Source of the DNA: Alkalihalobacillus sp. BA299
GTDB lineage: Bacteria; Bacillota; Bacilli; Bacillales; Bacillaceae_F
Length of the DNA: 64,000 nucleotides
Direction of reading: 5' to 3'
Assembly: GCF_017745675.1 (NCBI RefSeq)
Contig: NZ_JAFLJM010000019.1
Coordinates: 1 to 64,000 of the forward strand
Below, piece after piece: positions 50,410 through 61,290 of this stretch. The notes beneath the pieces are model-generated. The model was given only the letters and a program-made list of their open reading frames with translations. It made no database searches and was not told where the DNA came from. How positions within the stretch are numbered: the first letter of the stretch is position 1; the number at the start of each line of letters is the position of its first letter. The position numbers and the translations under genes are program-made.

Positions 50410-51432
50410 ATGATTCATTTAAGCGGCATTCGCAAACTGTTTAAAACGAAAGATGGCATCGTAACAGCGGTAGACCATGTAGATTTAAATATAAAAAACG
50501 GTGAAATTTTCGGGATCATCGGTTACAGTGGCGCAGGAAAAAGTACGTTAATCCGCATGCTAAATAGTCTGGAGCGACCAACTGAAGGAACGGTAACTGT
50601 AGCGGGAAAAGAGCTTTCATCTTTAAAAGGAAAACCACTCCGTAAAGCGCGTCAAGAAATTAGTATGATTTTTCAGCATTTTAATTTACTATGGTCGAGA
50701 ACAGTACGTGAAAATATCGGTTTCCCATTGGAAATCGCCGGAATTCCTAAAGAAGAAAGAAAAAAGCGAGTCGATGAACTTATAAAGCTTGTTGGCCTGG
50801 AAGGAAGAGGTGGATCGTACCCTTCTCAACTCAGTGGTGGCCAAAAGCAAAGGGTAGGTATTGCTAGGGCGCTAGCGAATAACCCGAAGGTCCTTCTATG
50901 TGATGAGGCTACATCTGCACTTGACCCGAAAACAACAGACTCTATATTAGAGTTACTCGTTGATATTAACCAAAAGCTTGGCTTAACGATTGTTTTGATC
51001 ACGCATGAAATGCACGTCATCCGAAAAATTTGTCACCGTGTTGCTGTTATGGAAGCAGGGAAAATCGTTGAGATGGGACCAGTACTCGAAGTGTTCCGTG
51101 AACCAAAAGCAATGATGACAAAAGAGTTCGTTAAGCAAGTAACGGAGCCTGAAGAGACGAAGGAAACAATTGCTCACATTATAAAAGTAGAAACGGGCAA
51201 AGTTGTTCAATTAAGTTTTGTTGGGGAAGAAACAGAAAAGCCTCTGATTACAAAAATTATTCGTAACTTTAATGTGGATGTAAATATTTTACAAGGGAAG
51301 ATTTCTCAAACCCGTGACGGCGCATATGGTACGCTTTTTATACGGATTGATGGAGATGAAAGTGAAATTGAAAAAGTGATAGCCTTCATTCGTCAAGAAA
51401 AGGTACAAGTGGAGGTGGTCGATCATGTTTAA
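50410..51432 (+). CDS. metN: Methionine ABC transporter, ATP-binding protein MetN
   Basis: The 340-residue ATPase powers uptake of methionine. Walker A GYSGAGKST (about 38-46), the signature LSGGQKQR, Walker B VLLCDEATSALD and the switch histidine in ITHEMH are intact. The C-terminal NIL domain (about 260-340) binds methionine and gives feedback inhibition. AGGAGGGG lies 6 bases before the ATG. The end overlaps metI by 8 bases. Control by the SAM riboswitch upstream is expected. Confidence 0.97.
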   Translation: MIHLSGIRKLFKTKDGIVTAVDHVDLNIKNGEIFGIIGYSGAGKSTLIRMLNSLERPTEGTVTVAGKELSSLKGKPLRKARQEISMIFQHFNLLWSRTVRENIGFPLEIAGIPKEERKKRVDELIKLVGLEGRGGSYPSQLSGGQKQRVGIARALANNPKVLLCDEATSALDPKTTDSILELLVDINQKLGLTIVLITHEMHVIRKICHRVAVMEAGKIVEMGPVLEVFREPKAMMTKEFVKQVTEPEETKETIAHIIKVETGKVVQLSFVGEETEKPLITKIIRNFNVDVNILQGKISQTRDGAYGTLFIRIDGDESEIEKVIAFIRQEKVQVEVVDHV

Positions 51433-52093
51433 TGAATGGTTTTCTAAAATGAAGTGGGATAAATTATGGGAAGCAACAGTTGAAACCATTTATATGACTT
51501 CAATTTCGGTTGCAGCTACGTTTGCAATCGGCTTAATTTTAGGACTAGTGCTTTATTTAACGAGTAAAGGAAACCTATGGGAAAACCGAACAGCGAACCT
51601 TTTGATTAGCGGAGTTGTGAATGTATTTAGGTCTATTCCTTTTATTATACTAATTGTATTACTAATTCCGTTTACGAGAATGTTAATGGGGACGATGTTA
51701 GGAGCTAATGCTGCTCTGCCTGCTTTAATTATTGGGGCGGCTCCATTCTATGCTCGTATGGTAGAAATTGCCTTAAGAGAAATTGATAAAGGTGTAATTG
51801 AAGCCTCACAGTCGATGGGGGCAACGAATTGGCAAATTATTTATAAAGTTTTAATTCCGGAGTCACTCCCAGCCTTAATTTCTGGGATTACCGTTACGGC
51901 TATTGCGCTCGTTAGTTATACTGCGATGGCTGGTGTAATTGGTGCTGGAGGACTCGGACACTTCGCTTACCTCGAAGGATTCCAAAGGAATAATACGACC
52001 ATCACTATGGTGGCAACAATCGCAATTCTATTGATTGTATTCGTCATTCAATGGATTGGTGATTTTTTCACAAATAAAACAGATAAACGATAA
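51425..52093 (+). CDS. metI: Methionine ABC transporter permease MetI
   Basis: This 222-residue permease has five membrane segments. The EAA loop that contacts MetN is near residue 120-140 (ALREIDKGVIEASQSMGATN). GGAGGTGG at 51412-51419 precedes the ATG within metN, so translation is coupled. Confidence 0.96.
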   Translation: MFNEWFSKMKWDKLWEATVETIYMTSISVAATFAIGLILGLVLYLTSKGNLWENRTANLLISGVVNVFRSIPFIILIVLLIPFTRMLMGTMLGANAALPALIIGAAPFYARMVEIALREIDKGVIEASQSMGATNWQIIYKVLIPESLPALISGITVTAIALVSYTAMAGVIGAGGLGHFAYLEGFQRNNTTITMVATIAILLIVFVIQWIGDFFTNKTDKR

Positions 52094-52113
52094 TCAAGGG
52101 GGAAAAAAAGAGT

Positions 52114-52974
52114 ATGAAAAAGTTTTTAAGCTTAATTGGAGCTGCAGCTATTTCTTTAACTTTAGTAGCTTGCGGTGGTGGCGCTGAAGAGGAGCCACAA
52201 ACAGAAGAAACACCAGGTGAAGAAGAAACCGCGCAAGAAGAAAATGTAAAATTAGTTGTAGGAGCATCAGCTGTTCCGCATGCAGAAGTGCTTGAAGCAG
52301 CTATTCCATTATTAGCAGAAAAAGGTATCGATTTAGAAATTGTTACCTTCCAAGATTATATTTTACCGAACCAAGCGTTAAAAGATGGAGAACTTGACGC
52401 TAACTACTTCCAAACGCCAGGGTACTTAGCTATGCAAATTGAGGAGTTTGGTTATGAGTTCGAAAGTATTGGTCCGATTCACGCAGAACCAATTGGTGTA
52501 TACTCAAAAGAGTACAGCAGTTTAGATGAGCTTCCTGATGGTGCTAAAATTATTATGAGTGATTCTTTCAGTGATCATGGCCGTATTTTGCCGATCTTTG
52601 AGCGCGCAGGTGTAATTGAGCTTGATGTAGAAGAAGGACAATTAGCTCAGCGTGAAGATATCGTTTCAAATCCTAAAAACTTAGACTTCTCAACACTTGT
52701 TGAAGCAAAATTACTTGCGCCATCGTTTGAAAGTGGAGAAGGCGATGCTGTTGTTATTAATACAAACTATGCCCTAGAGGGTGGAGTCGATATCGAAAAG
52801 TATGGAATTGCATTTGAAGGACAAGATGTTCTTCAACCGAATTTAATCGTTGTTCGTTCTGAAGATATAGAACGTCCAGAAATTCAAACTTTATATGAAG
52901 TTTTACGTTCTGAAGAAATCGTAAACTTCATTCTTGAAACATACAACGGTGCAGTTATTCCATGGAGTGAATAA
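52114..52974 (+). CDS. metQ: Methionine-binding lipoprotein MetQ
   Basis: The 286-residue solute-binding protein is a lipoprotein: signal peptide with LTLVAC lipobox, lipidated Cys20, then an acidic linker rich in Glu (EEEPQTEETPGEEE). The NlpA/MetQ domain has KLVVGASAVPHAEVLEA at its start and GELDANYFQTPGYLA. It hands methionine to MetNI on the outer face of the membrane. It closes the operon, and a terminator follows. Confidence 0.96.
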   Translation: MKKFLSLIGAAAISLTLVACGGGAEEEPQTEETPGEEETAQEENVKLVVGASAVPHAEVLEAAIPLLAEKGIDLEIVTFQDYILPNQALKDGELDANYFQTPGYLAMQIEEFGYEFESIGPIHAEPIGVYSKEYSSLDELPDGAKIIMSDSFSDHGRILPIFERAGVIELDVEEGQLAQREDIVSNPKNLDFSTLVEAKLLAPSFESGEGDAVVINTNYALEGGVDIEKYGIAFEGQDVLQPNLIVVRSEDIERPEIQTLYEVLRSEEIVNFILETYNGAVIPWSE

Positions 52975-52984
52975 TAAATCAATC

Positions 52985-53017
52985 AAAAAAGGAATGCCTT
53001 TGCGGCGTTCCTTTTTT
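52985..53017 (+). terminator. Terminator of metNIQ
   Basis: AAAAAAGGAATGCC pairs with GGCGTTCCTTTTTT (one G-T pair) around TTTGC, with the 3' strand ending in six T residues. Confidence 0.88.
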
Positions 53018-53035
53018 GCGGTGGCGGTGATTTTA

Positions 53036-53130
53036 GTGTTAGATCCTAGGTCAACGAATAGGTCTGTATTCTGTTGAAATGGGCCCCAAAAACGAGGTTA
53101 GACCCATAAATTTAAAGGAAGACCCAAAAT
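53036..53130. repeat. Degenerate array, about 20-bp period
   Basis: About four units can be aligned, such as GTTAGACCCATAAATTTAAA and GGAAGACCCAAAATTTCAAA, preceded by weaker ones around GTTAGATCCTAGG and GGTCTGTATT. It lies 20 bases behind the metQ terminator. Confidence 0.55.
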
Positions 53131-53225
53131 TTCAAAAATACATTTTCACTTCATACATGAAATCAACGGTTCAAGGCATAATATGACCGTTAATTGTGTT
53201 CATTGAAAAAAGGAGGCGTACATAC

Positions 53226-53621
53226 ATGGGACAAAATCAAAGTCAAGATAATCAGCAAGATAGTGTCATACAGATGGCCTTACAAGATTATAAAGAAGGA
53301 CTAGGGCAGTTTCTGCAAAAAATGCCTGAGATCGCTGGTAAGTTCAATGAGTTCACGGAAGTTTGTTTTAAAGAAGGAAAACTATCTAAAAAAGAAAAGC
53401 AACTCATTGCCTTAGGGATTAGTATATTTTCCCAAGATGAATATTGCATAATTTATCATACAAAAGGCTGTATCGATGAAGGCTGTAGTGAAGAAGAAAT
53501 TTTAGAAGCACTCGGTGTAACAGCGGCATTTGGTGGTGGAGCTGCGATGAGTCAAGCCGTAACATTAGTTCAAGAGGCGATTTCAGAATTAGGATCTTCA
53601 GATAAGCAAATGAAACATTAA
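53226..53621 (+). CDS. Carboxymuconolactone decarboxylase-like protein lacking CxxC
   Basis: The 131-residue protein has the CMD/AhpD-like fold with [15 protein letters not shown] and [20 protein letters not shown]. In most of the family the active part reads CxxCxxxH; here the matching stretch is DEYCIIYH, so the first cysteine is Asp and only C and H remain. A peroxidase or thiol-disulfide function is thus doubtful. SD AAGGAGG lies about 10 bases before the ATG at 53226. It is a single gene between metQ and the suf operon. Confidence 0.8.
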   Translation: MGQNQSQDNQQDSVIQMALQDYKEGLGQFLQKMPEIAGKFNEFTEVCFKEGKLSKKEKQLIALGISIFSQDEYCIIYHTKGCIDEGCSEEEILEALGVTAAFGGGAAMSQAVTLVQEAISELGSSDKQMKH

Positions 53622-53934
53622 CTTCAAAAGTGTCTCGACGATTACTGTGATTCGTGATATTTTTTTACAAACTCTGAGCATGAAGGAGCATATGTGTTAA
53701 ATTGTATAGCATTTATATGTGAGAAAAGCTAAACATATCAAATGAAAAATTGTTAGATTATTTAACACAATATCGATGTTGGGAAGTATTCGTGAGGATG
53801 GTATGATTCTGTTATACGAAGCACAACTTGAAGCTATCGTAATCGTGAATAAGGCGGTAGTGAAATCGTTGGCTTTAAAAATTTGAAAGGATTGATTTAT
53901 TATCCAAGCGATTAAAACGAATTACACTGGAGAA
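53622..53934. other. Gene-poor stretch, possibly decayed coding DNA
   Basis: Short open pieces (such as KLNISNEKLLDYLTQY from about 53728) are broken by stop codons and no SD-start pair is convincing. I see nothing else in it. Confidence 0.35.
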
Positions 53935-54078
53935 ATGGAAAAAGCGATGCAACAAAACCATGGAATAGGGTATGAGGAGTATAATCGAAGCCTGGACAAA
54001 CGTTTAGATATTGAAAAAGCTCGTGAGAAAGAATATAAACGTTCTATGAAATTAGCTGTTGAATTCAATCCACGTTAA
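53935..54078 (+). CDS. Small ORF of unknown function, possibly a gene remnant
   Basis: The 47-codon frame begins MEKAMQQNHGIGYEEYNRSL and ends EYKRSMKLAVEFNPR. It is charged and helical, with regular codon use, and a strong terminator follows 20 bases later, which suggests a transcribed gene. The frame stays open for 12 codons upstream (IIQAIKTNYTGE), and GGAG is too close to the ATG, so it may be the 3' end of a longer damaged gene. I do not recognise the family. Confidence 0.4.
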   Translation: MEKAMQQNHGIGYEEYNRSLDKRLDIEKAREKEYKRSMKLAVEFNPR

Positions 54079-54097
54079 AATGATAATAAATATATAA

Positions 54098-54132
54098 GAG
54101 GCTGATTCATTTTTATGAATCAGCCTTCTTTT
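54098..54132 (+). terminator. Terminator behind the small ORF
   Basis: GGCTGATTCAT pairs with ATGAATCAGCC around four T residues and is followed by TTCTTTT. Confidence 0.85.
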
Positions 54133-54340
54133 CTAATTACATACAGGTAAAAGACGCTGTCTTGTTATAGTGGTAAACGGACTGTGGTTCCGTTATGTAG
54201 GTAAAAGGTAGTGGGTTTCTTGTGGTTTTCAGCTAATAACGGCCTCTGTGTCCGATTTTTTTAAGAAATAATGTCCCTGCTGTCCGTCCAAAACTCGAAA
54301 CAGTGAAATCGCAAAATTCTTCATTGTATTTTATTAGCCT

Positions 54341-54527
54341 CCAGTCCCTACGCCGCTAATCGAGCGCTTCCGCTTTTCTGTGTCTAGCTGCAGCGCTCAG
54401 CGTCTAGTGGACTTCGCTCTTCTTCTACGATAAGTCAACATCGGCTCGATCCTCTCGCCGTGTTTCCTTTATCTCGTGCGAAGAGACTCAGTCCCTACGC
54501 CGCTAATCGAGCGCTTCCGCTTTTCTG
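54341..54527. repeat. Dispersed repeat locus 5: A tail and full A
   Basis: A unit A tail (54341-54379) is followed by a full unit A (54380-54527). The outer stem pairs AGCGCTC with GAGCGCT and AGCG with CGCT, and the inner part pairs CTTC with GAAG. These pairs differ from those in loci 1, 3 and 4 but keep complementarity. Confidence 0.88.
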
Positions 54528-54632
54528 TGTATGAGTTTATTAGAAGTTGAGAAACTAAATGATGTTGGACGAGGCAATAAAATACTTTCTAAACATAAAT
54601 ATATAAAAAGTGTATAAATGTTGGTAAAAAAG

Positions 54633-54661
54633 TTGAACTTACTTTGCATTTGATATAAGAT
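54633..54661 (+). promoter_or_regulatory. Promoter of the suf operon
   Basis: TTGAAC at 54633-54638 with TAAGAT at 54656-54661 (17 bp), or the overlapping extended TGATATAAG at 54651-54659. It lies 90 bases before sufC. Confidence 0.5.
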
Positions 54662-54751
54662 TGTAATGAGAATAAATTGAGAATAAACAAAAGTACTTCT
54701 TTCGTCAAGAGATTAGTGCAAATTTAGAGAATATATTGGAGGTAGGAAAGA

Positions 54752-55531
54752 ATGACAGCACCATACTTAAAGATTGAAAATCTTCATGTAGCAATAGAAG
54801 GTAAAGAAATCTTAAAAGATTTTAACTTAGAAATTAACGGTGGAGAAATCCATGCGATCATGGGACCAAATGGTACAGGTAAATCAACATTAGCATCTGC
54901 ACTAATGGGACATCCTAAATATGAAATTACAAGTGGTAAAGTTACGTTCAACGGTGAAGACCTTTTAGAAATGGAAGTAGATGAGCGTGCCCAAACAGGT
55001 CTATTTTTAGCGATGCAATATCCAAGTGAAATTAGTGGGATTACAAATGCAGACTTCCTTCGTTCAGCTATCAATTCACGTCGTGAAGAAGGAGACGAAA
55101 TTTCATTAATGAAATTTATCCGTAAATTAGATGAAAAAATGGAATTACTTGAAATGGACCAATCGTTCGCACAACGTTATTTAAACGAAGGCTTCTCTGG
55201 TGGTGAAAAGAAGCGTAATGAAATTCTTCAATTAATGATGCTTGAGCCAAAGATTGCGGTGTTAGATGAAATTGACTCTGGTCTTGACATTGATGCACTT
55301 AAAGTAGTTTCTAAGGGTGTAAATGCAATGCGTGGAGACGAGTTCGGCTGTCTCATTATCACTCACTACCAACGTTTATTAAACTACATCACACCTGACA
55401 AAGTTCACGTTATGATGCAAGGTCGTATCGTAAAATCAGGTGGGGCTGAGCTTGCTGAACGTTTAGAAGCAGAAGGCTATGACTGGATTAAAGATGAGCT
55501 TGGCATTGAAGACGAAAAAGTAGAAGCATAG
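54752..55531 (+). CDS. sufC: Fe-S cluster assembly ATPase SufC
   Basis: The 259-residue ABC-type ATPase works with SufB and SufD as the scaffold for cluster assembly in the cytoplasm. Walker A is GPNGTGKST (about 38-46), the signature FSGGEKKR and Walker B AVLDEIDSGLD are typical of SufC. GGAGGTAGG precedes the ATG by about 7 bases. It starts the sufCDSUB operon, the essential Fe-S system of Bacillus. Confidence 0.98.
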   Translation: MTAPYLKIENLHVAIEGKEILKDFNLEINGGEIHAIMGPNGTGKSTLASALMGHPKYEITSGKVTFNGEDLLEMEVDERAQTGLFLAMQYPSEISGITNADFLRSAINSRREEGDEISLMKFIRKLDEKMELLEMDQSFAQRYLNEGFSGGEKKRNEILQLMMLEPKIAVLDEIDSGLDIDALKVVSKGVNAMRGDEFGCLIITHYQRLLNYITPDKVHVMMQGRIVKSGGAELAERLEAEGYDWIKDELGIEDEKVEA

Positions 55532-55549
55532 GTAGTAAGGAGGGATAAC

Positions 55550-58498
<2,949 letters not shown>

Positions 58499-58510
58499 GG
58501 AGGTTTTCTC

Positions 58511-59908
58511 ATGGCTAAGAAAATGCCGGAAATCGGTGAATATAAATATGGCTTTAGAGACAAGGACGTTTCGATTTTCCGTTCGAAAAAGGGATTAACT
58601 CGTGAGATCGTCGAGGAAATTTCTCGAATGAAAAATGAGCCACAGTGGATGTTAGATTTTCGTATTAAGTCACTTGAGCAATTTTATAAAATGCCAATGC
58701 CGCAGTGGGGTGGCGACTTATCAGAACTAGATTTCGATGAAATTACGTATTACGTTAAGCCGTCAGAGCGTTCAGAAAAGTCTTGGGATGAAGTTCCAGA
58801 AGAAATTAAAAACACATTTGATAAACTAGGAATTCCTGAAGCAGAGCAAAAGTATTTAGCGGGTGTATCAGCTCAATACGAATCTGAGGTTGTTTATCAT
58901 AATATGCAAGAGGATCTTGAAGAAAAAGGGATCATCTTTAAAGATACAGACTCAGCATTAAGAGAGAACGAGGATATCTTCAAAGAGTACTTTGGTACAG
59001 TTATTCCTCCTTCTGATAATAAGTTTGCTGCGCTTAACTCAGCGGTTTGGTCTGGTGGATCATTCATCTACGTTCCAAAAGGCGTGAAGGTTGAAACACC
59101 TCTACAAGCGTACTTCCGTATTAACTCAGAAAATATGGGGCAATTTGAGCGTACGTTAATCATTGCTGATGAAGATAGCCATGTTCACTACGTAGAAGGC
59201 TGTACAGCGCCAGTTTATTCAACAAACTCACTTCATAGTGCGGTTGTAGAAATTATCGTTAACAAAGGCGGATATTGCCGTTATACGACAATTCAAAACT
59301 GGGCGCCAAATATCTTCAACCTTGTTACAAAGCGTGCGGTTGCTGATGCCGGTGCAACGATGGAGTGGGTTGACGGTAACATTGGTTCGAAATTAACGAT
59401 GAAATACCCTGCGGTTGTTATGAAAGGTGAAGGAGCAAAAGGTACGATCCTTTCCATTGCCATTGCGGGTAAAGGTCAGCACCAAGATGCTGGAGCGAAA
59501 ATTCATCACCTAGCACCAAATTGTTCATCAACGATCGTTTCAAAATCGATCTCAAAACAAGGTGGTAAAGTAACGTACCGAGGTATTGCTCACTTCGGAC
59601 GTAAATCAGAAGGCTCAAAAGCGAAAATTGAGTGTGATACGTTAATCATGGATAACGAGTCAACTTCTGATACAATTCCTTACAATGAGATTTTAAATAA
59701 CAACATCACATTAGAGCATGAGGCGACAGTTTCAAAAGTGTCTGAAGACCAATTGTTCTATCTCATGAGTCGCGGTATTTCTGAAGAAGAAGCGACAGAA
59801 ATGATTGTTATGGGCTTCATTGAGCCATTTACAAAAGAATTACCAATGGAATACGCAGTTGAGATGAACCGTCTTATCAAGTTCGAGATGGAAGGCTCAA
59901 TCGGTTAA
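58511..59908 (+). CDS. sufB: Fe-S cluster assembly protein SufB
   Basis: The 465-residue SufB is the main scaffold subunit. [20 protein letters not shown] has the conserved cysteine region, and the C-terminal [19 protein letters not shown] is shared with SufD. AAGGAGG lies 9 bases before the ATG. It ends the operon, and a terminator follows. Confidence 0.97.
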   Translation: MAKKMPEIGEYKYGFRDKDVSIFRSKKGLTREIVEEISRMKNEPQWMLDFRIKSLEQFYKMPMPQWGGDLSELDFDEITYYVKPSERSEKSWDEVPEEIKNTFDKLGIPEAEQKYLAGVSAQYESEVVYHNMQEDLEEKGIIFKDTDSALRENEDIFKEYFGTVIPPSDNKFAALNSAVWSGGSFIYVPKGVKVETPLQAYFRINSENMGQFERTLIIADEDSHVHYVEGCTAPVYSTNSLHSAVVEIIVNKGGYCRYTTIQNWAPNIFNLVTKRAVADAGATMEWVDGNIGSKLTMKYPAVVMKGEGAKGTILSIAIAGKGQHQDAGAKIHHLAPNCSSTIVSKSISKQGGKVTYRGIAHFGRKSEGSKAKIECDTLIMDNESTSDTIPYNEILNNNITLEHEATVSKVSEDQLFYLMSRGISEEEATEMIVMGFIEPFTKELPMEYAVEMNRLIKFEMEGSIG

Positions 59909-59914
59909 TCGAAC

Positions 59915-59946
59915 AAAAAGCGGACCTTAGCGGGTTCGCTTTTTTG
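59915..59946 (+). terminator. Terminator of the suf operon
   Basis: AAAAAGCGGACC pairs with GGTTCGCTTTTT (one G-T pair) and continues into T residues, 6 bases after the sufB stop. Confidence 0.88.
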
Positions 59947-60056
59947 TATTTAGCGTGACCAGCAAGCCGTTAATTGCTAGTTGGTGAAAGAAAACTGAGT
60001 AAGGAATGAGTGTTGGATTATGACAGATTTTGTCGAGAAATCGATAAATGGCATGA

Positions 60057-60181
60057 ACTTGAAAATAAAATGACTAAAGTTAAAAATAAATAGCTTCAAC
60101 TTGAAAATAAAATGGCTAAAGTTAAAAATAAATAGCTTGAACTTGAAAATAAAAGCACATACGTAAAAAATAAGCAACTTG
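60057..60181. repeat. Tandem array of 21-bp alternating units
   Basis: AACTTGAAAATAAAATGACT with A and AAGTTAAAAATAAATAGCTT with C alternate in 21-bp steps, giving a 42-bp higher unit repeated about three times. The third copy is degraded. The array lies between the sufB terminator and a second terminator-like hairpin. Confidence 0.82.
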
Positions 60182-60187
60182 AATCCG

Positions 60188-60219
60188 CGCAGACAACTTG
60201 TCTTCGTGTTTTTTTTTAA
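60188..60219 (+). terminator. Terminator-like hairpin past the array
   Basis: CGCAGACA (60188-60195) pairs with TGTCTTCG (60199-60206, one mismatch) and nine T residues follow. Confidence 0.6.
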
Positions 60220-60515
60220 AGAATAAGTAAAAATTTCGAGGTTGTCTAGCTGCAGGTGTCATCGGCTCGAGGTCGCTTCGGTCCAACAAACGTGTCTAAA
60301 AGTCAAGACACTAATTGCTAGCCCTCCAGCGCTTGTCGCCGAAAAGCAGACAACTTCCACTTTTCTTGTCTAGCTACAGCGCCCAGCGTCTAGTGGACTT
60401 CACTCCCCCTTCTTACGATAAGTCAACATCGGCACGATGAATCTCGCCATGCTTCTTTTATCTCATACGGTGGGGCTCCAGTCCATACGCCGCTGAACGG
60501 GCGCTTGCGCTTTTC
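60215..60515. repeat. Dispersed repeat locus 6: B then full A
   Basis: After the T-tract AAAGAATAAG-TAAAAATTTCGAGG leads into unit B (60243-60365) and unit A (60366-60515). In unit A AGCGCCC pairs with GGGCGCT and AGCG with CGCT. Unit B shows decay (GCCGAAAAGC, GACAACT). Confidence 0.88.
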
Positions 60516-60632
60516 TTTATACATTCATAGAAAGTTCACTTAAACTTTTAAATTTTGTAAAAAGATGTGTGATTTTTATCACACTTATAAAATGAAATGT
60601 CTGTTAGTCTGAAGAAAAGGGGGAGAGGAAAA

Positions 60633-60758
60633 GTGAAAAAACATGAGAAGGCACACAGCCATTTTAATTTAAAAGGCACATTGATTTCTGTATTAATTTT
60701 ATTGTCCTTCATTATTGTTAGTTGGATTGGGGTCTTTTTCTTATTTCTTTCAAGATGA
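60633..60758 (+). CDS. Cytochrome c oxidase subunit IIa, ba3 type
   Basis: The 41-residue protein begins MKKHEKAHSHFNLKGTLISV and has one hydrophobic segment (about 15-38, LISVLILLSFIIVSWIGVFF), ending SR. It fits the small single-helix subunit IIa that pairs with subunit II in ba3-type oxidases. The GTG follows GGGGGAGAGG by 5 bases. Subunit II starts 28 bases later. It is easily missed because of its length. Confidence 0.8.
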   Translation: MKKHEKAHSHFNLKGTLISVLILLSFIIVSWIGVFFLFLSR

Positions 60759-60786
60759 TGATAAGGTGCGAAAGGAGTGATGTTGT

Positions 60787-61290
60787 ATGCATATGCACAA
60801 GTTTGAAAAAATTTGGCTATTATTAGGGGTTGGCACTCTAGTCATTTTTCTCGTTGTACTAGGGTATGGTGGATTTTATATGGGGACACATCCTCAAAGT
60901 CATGCGGAAACGATTGATCCACAGAATGTTGAAGCTTATGAGGCTTTTAAGAAAGAAAACCTTGGGCTAACGAAAGTGGATGAAGATCGTTATATTGTTA
61001 ATGTTGTAGCGTCATCATTTAATTACGATCTTGGTGTAGATGAAGAAGGAAATACCGTTCGACATATCCGAATTCCAAAAGGAGCAACCGTTCTTTATCA
61101 AGTAACGACAAAGGACGTGGTCCACGGTTTCAACATTGCTGGAACGAATGTCAATATGATGGTTCAACCAGGACATATCAGCAAAATGGAAACGAAGATG
61201 AATCAACCAGGCGTGTATACTCTTTTATGCAATGAGTATTGTGGAGTTGGCCATCATATGATGCACGTAACAGTGGAGGTGTATGAATAA
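60787..61290 (+). CDS. Cytochrome c oxidase subunit II, ba3 type
   Basis: The 167-residue protein has one membrane segment (about 8-32) and an outer CuA domain. The CuA ligands are C148, C152, H156 and M159 (LLCNEYCGVGHHMM) and a histidine in KDVVHGFNIAG. It takes electrons from a cytochrome c or similar donor. AAAGGAG precedes the ATG by about 10 bases. The stop overlaps the subunit I ATG by one base (TAATG). Confidence 0.93.
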   Translation: MHMHKFEKIWLLLGVGTLVIFLVVLGYGGFYMGTHPQSHAETIDPQNVEAYEAFKKENLGLTKVDEDRYIVNVVASSFNYDLGVDEEGNTVRHIRIPKGATVLYQVTTKDVVHGFNIAGTNVNMMVQPGHISKMETKMNQPGVYTLLCNEYCGVGHHMMHVTVEVYE

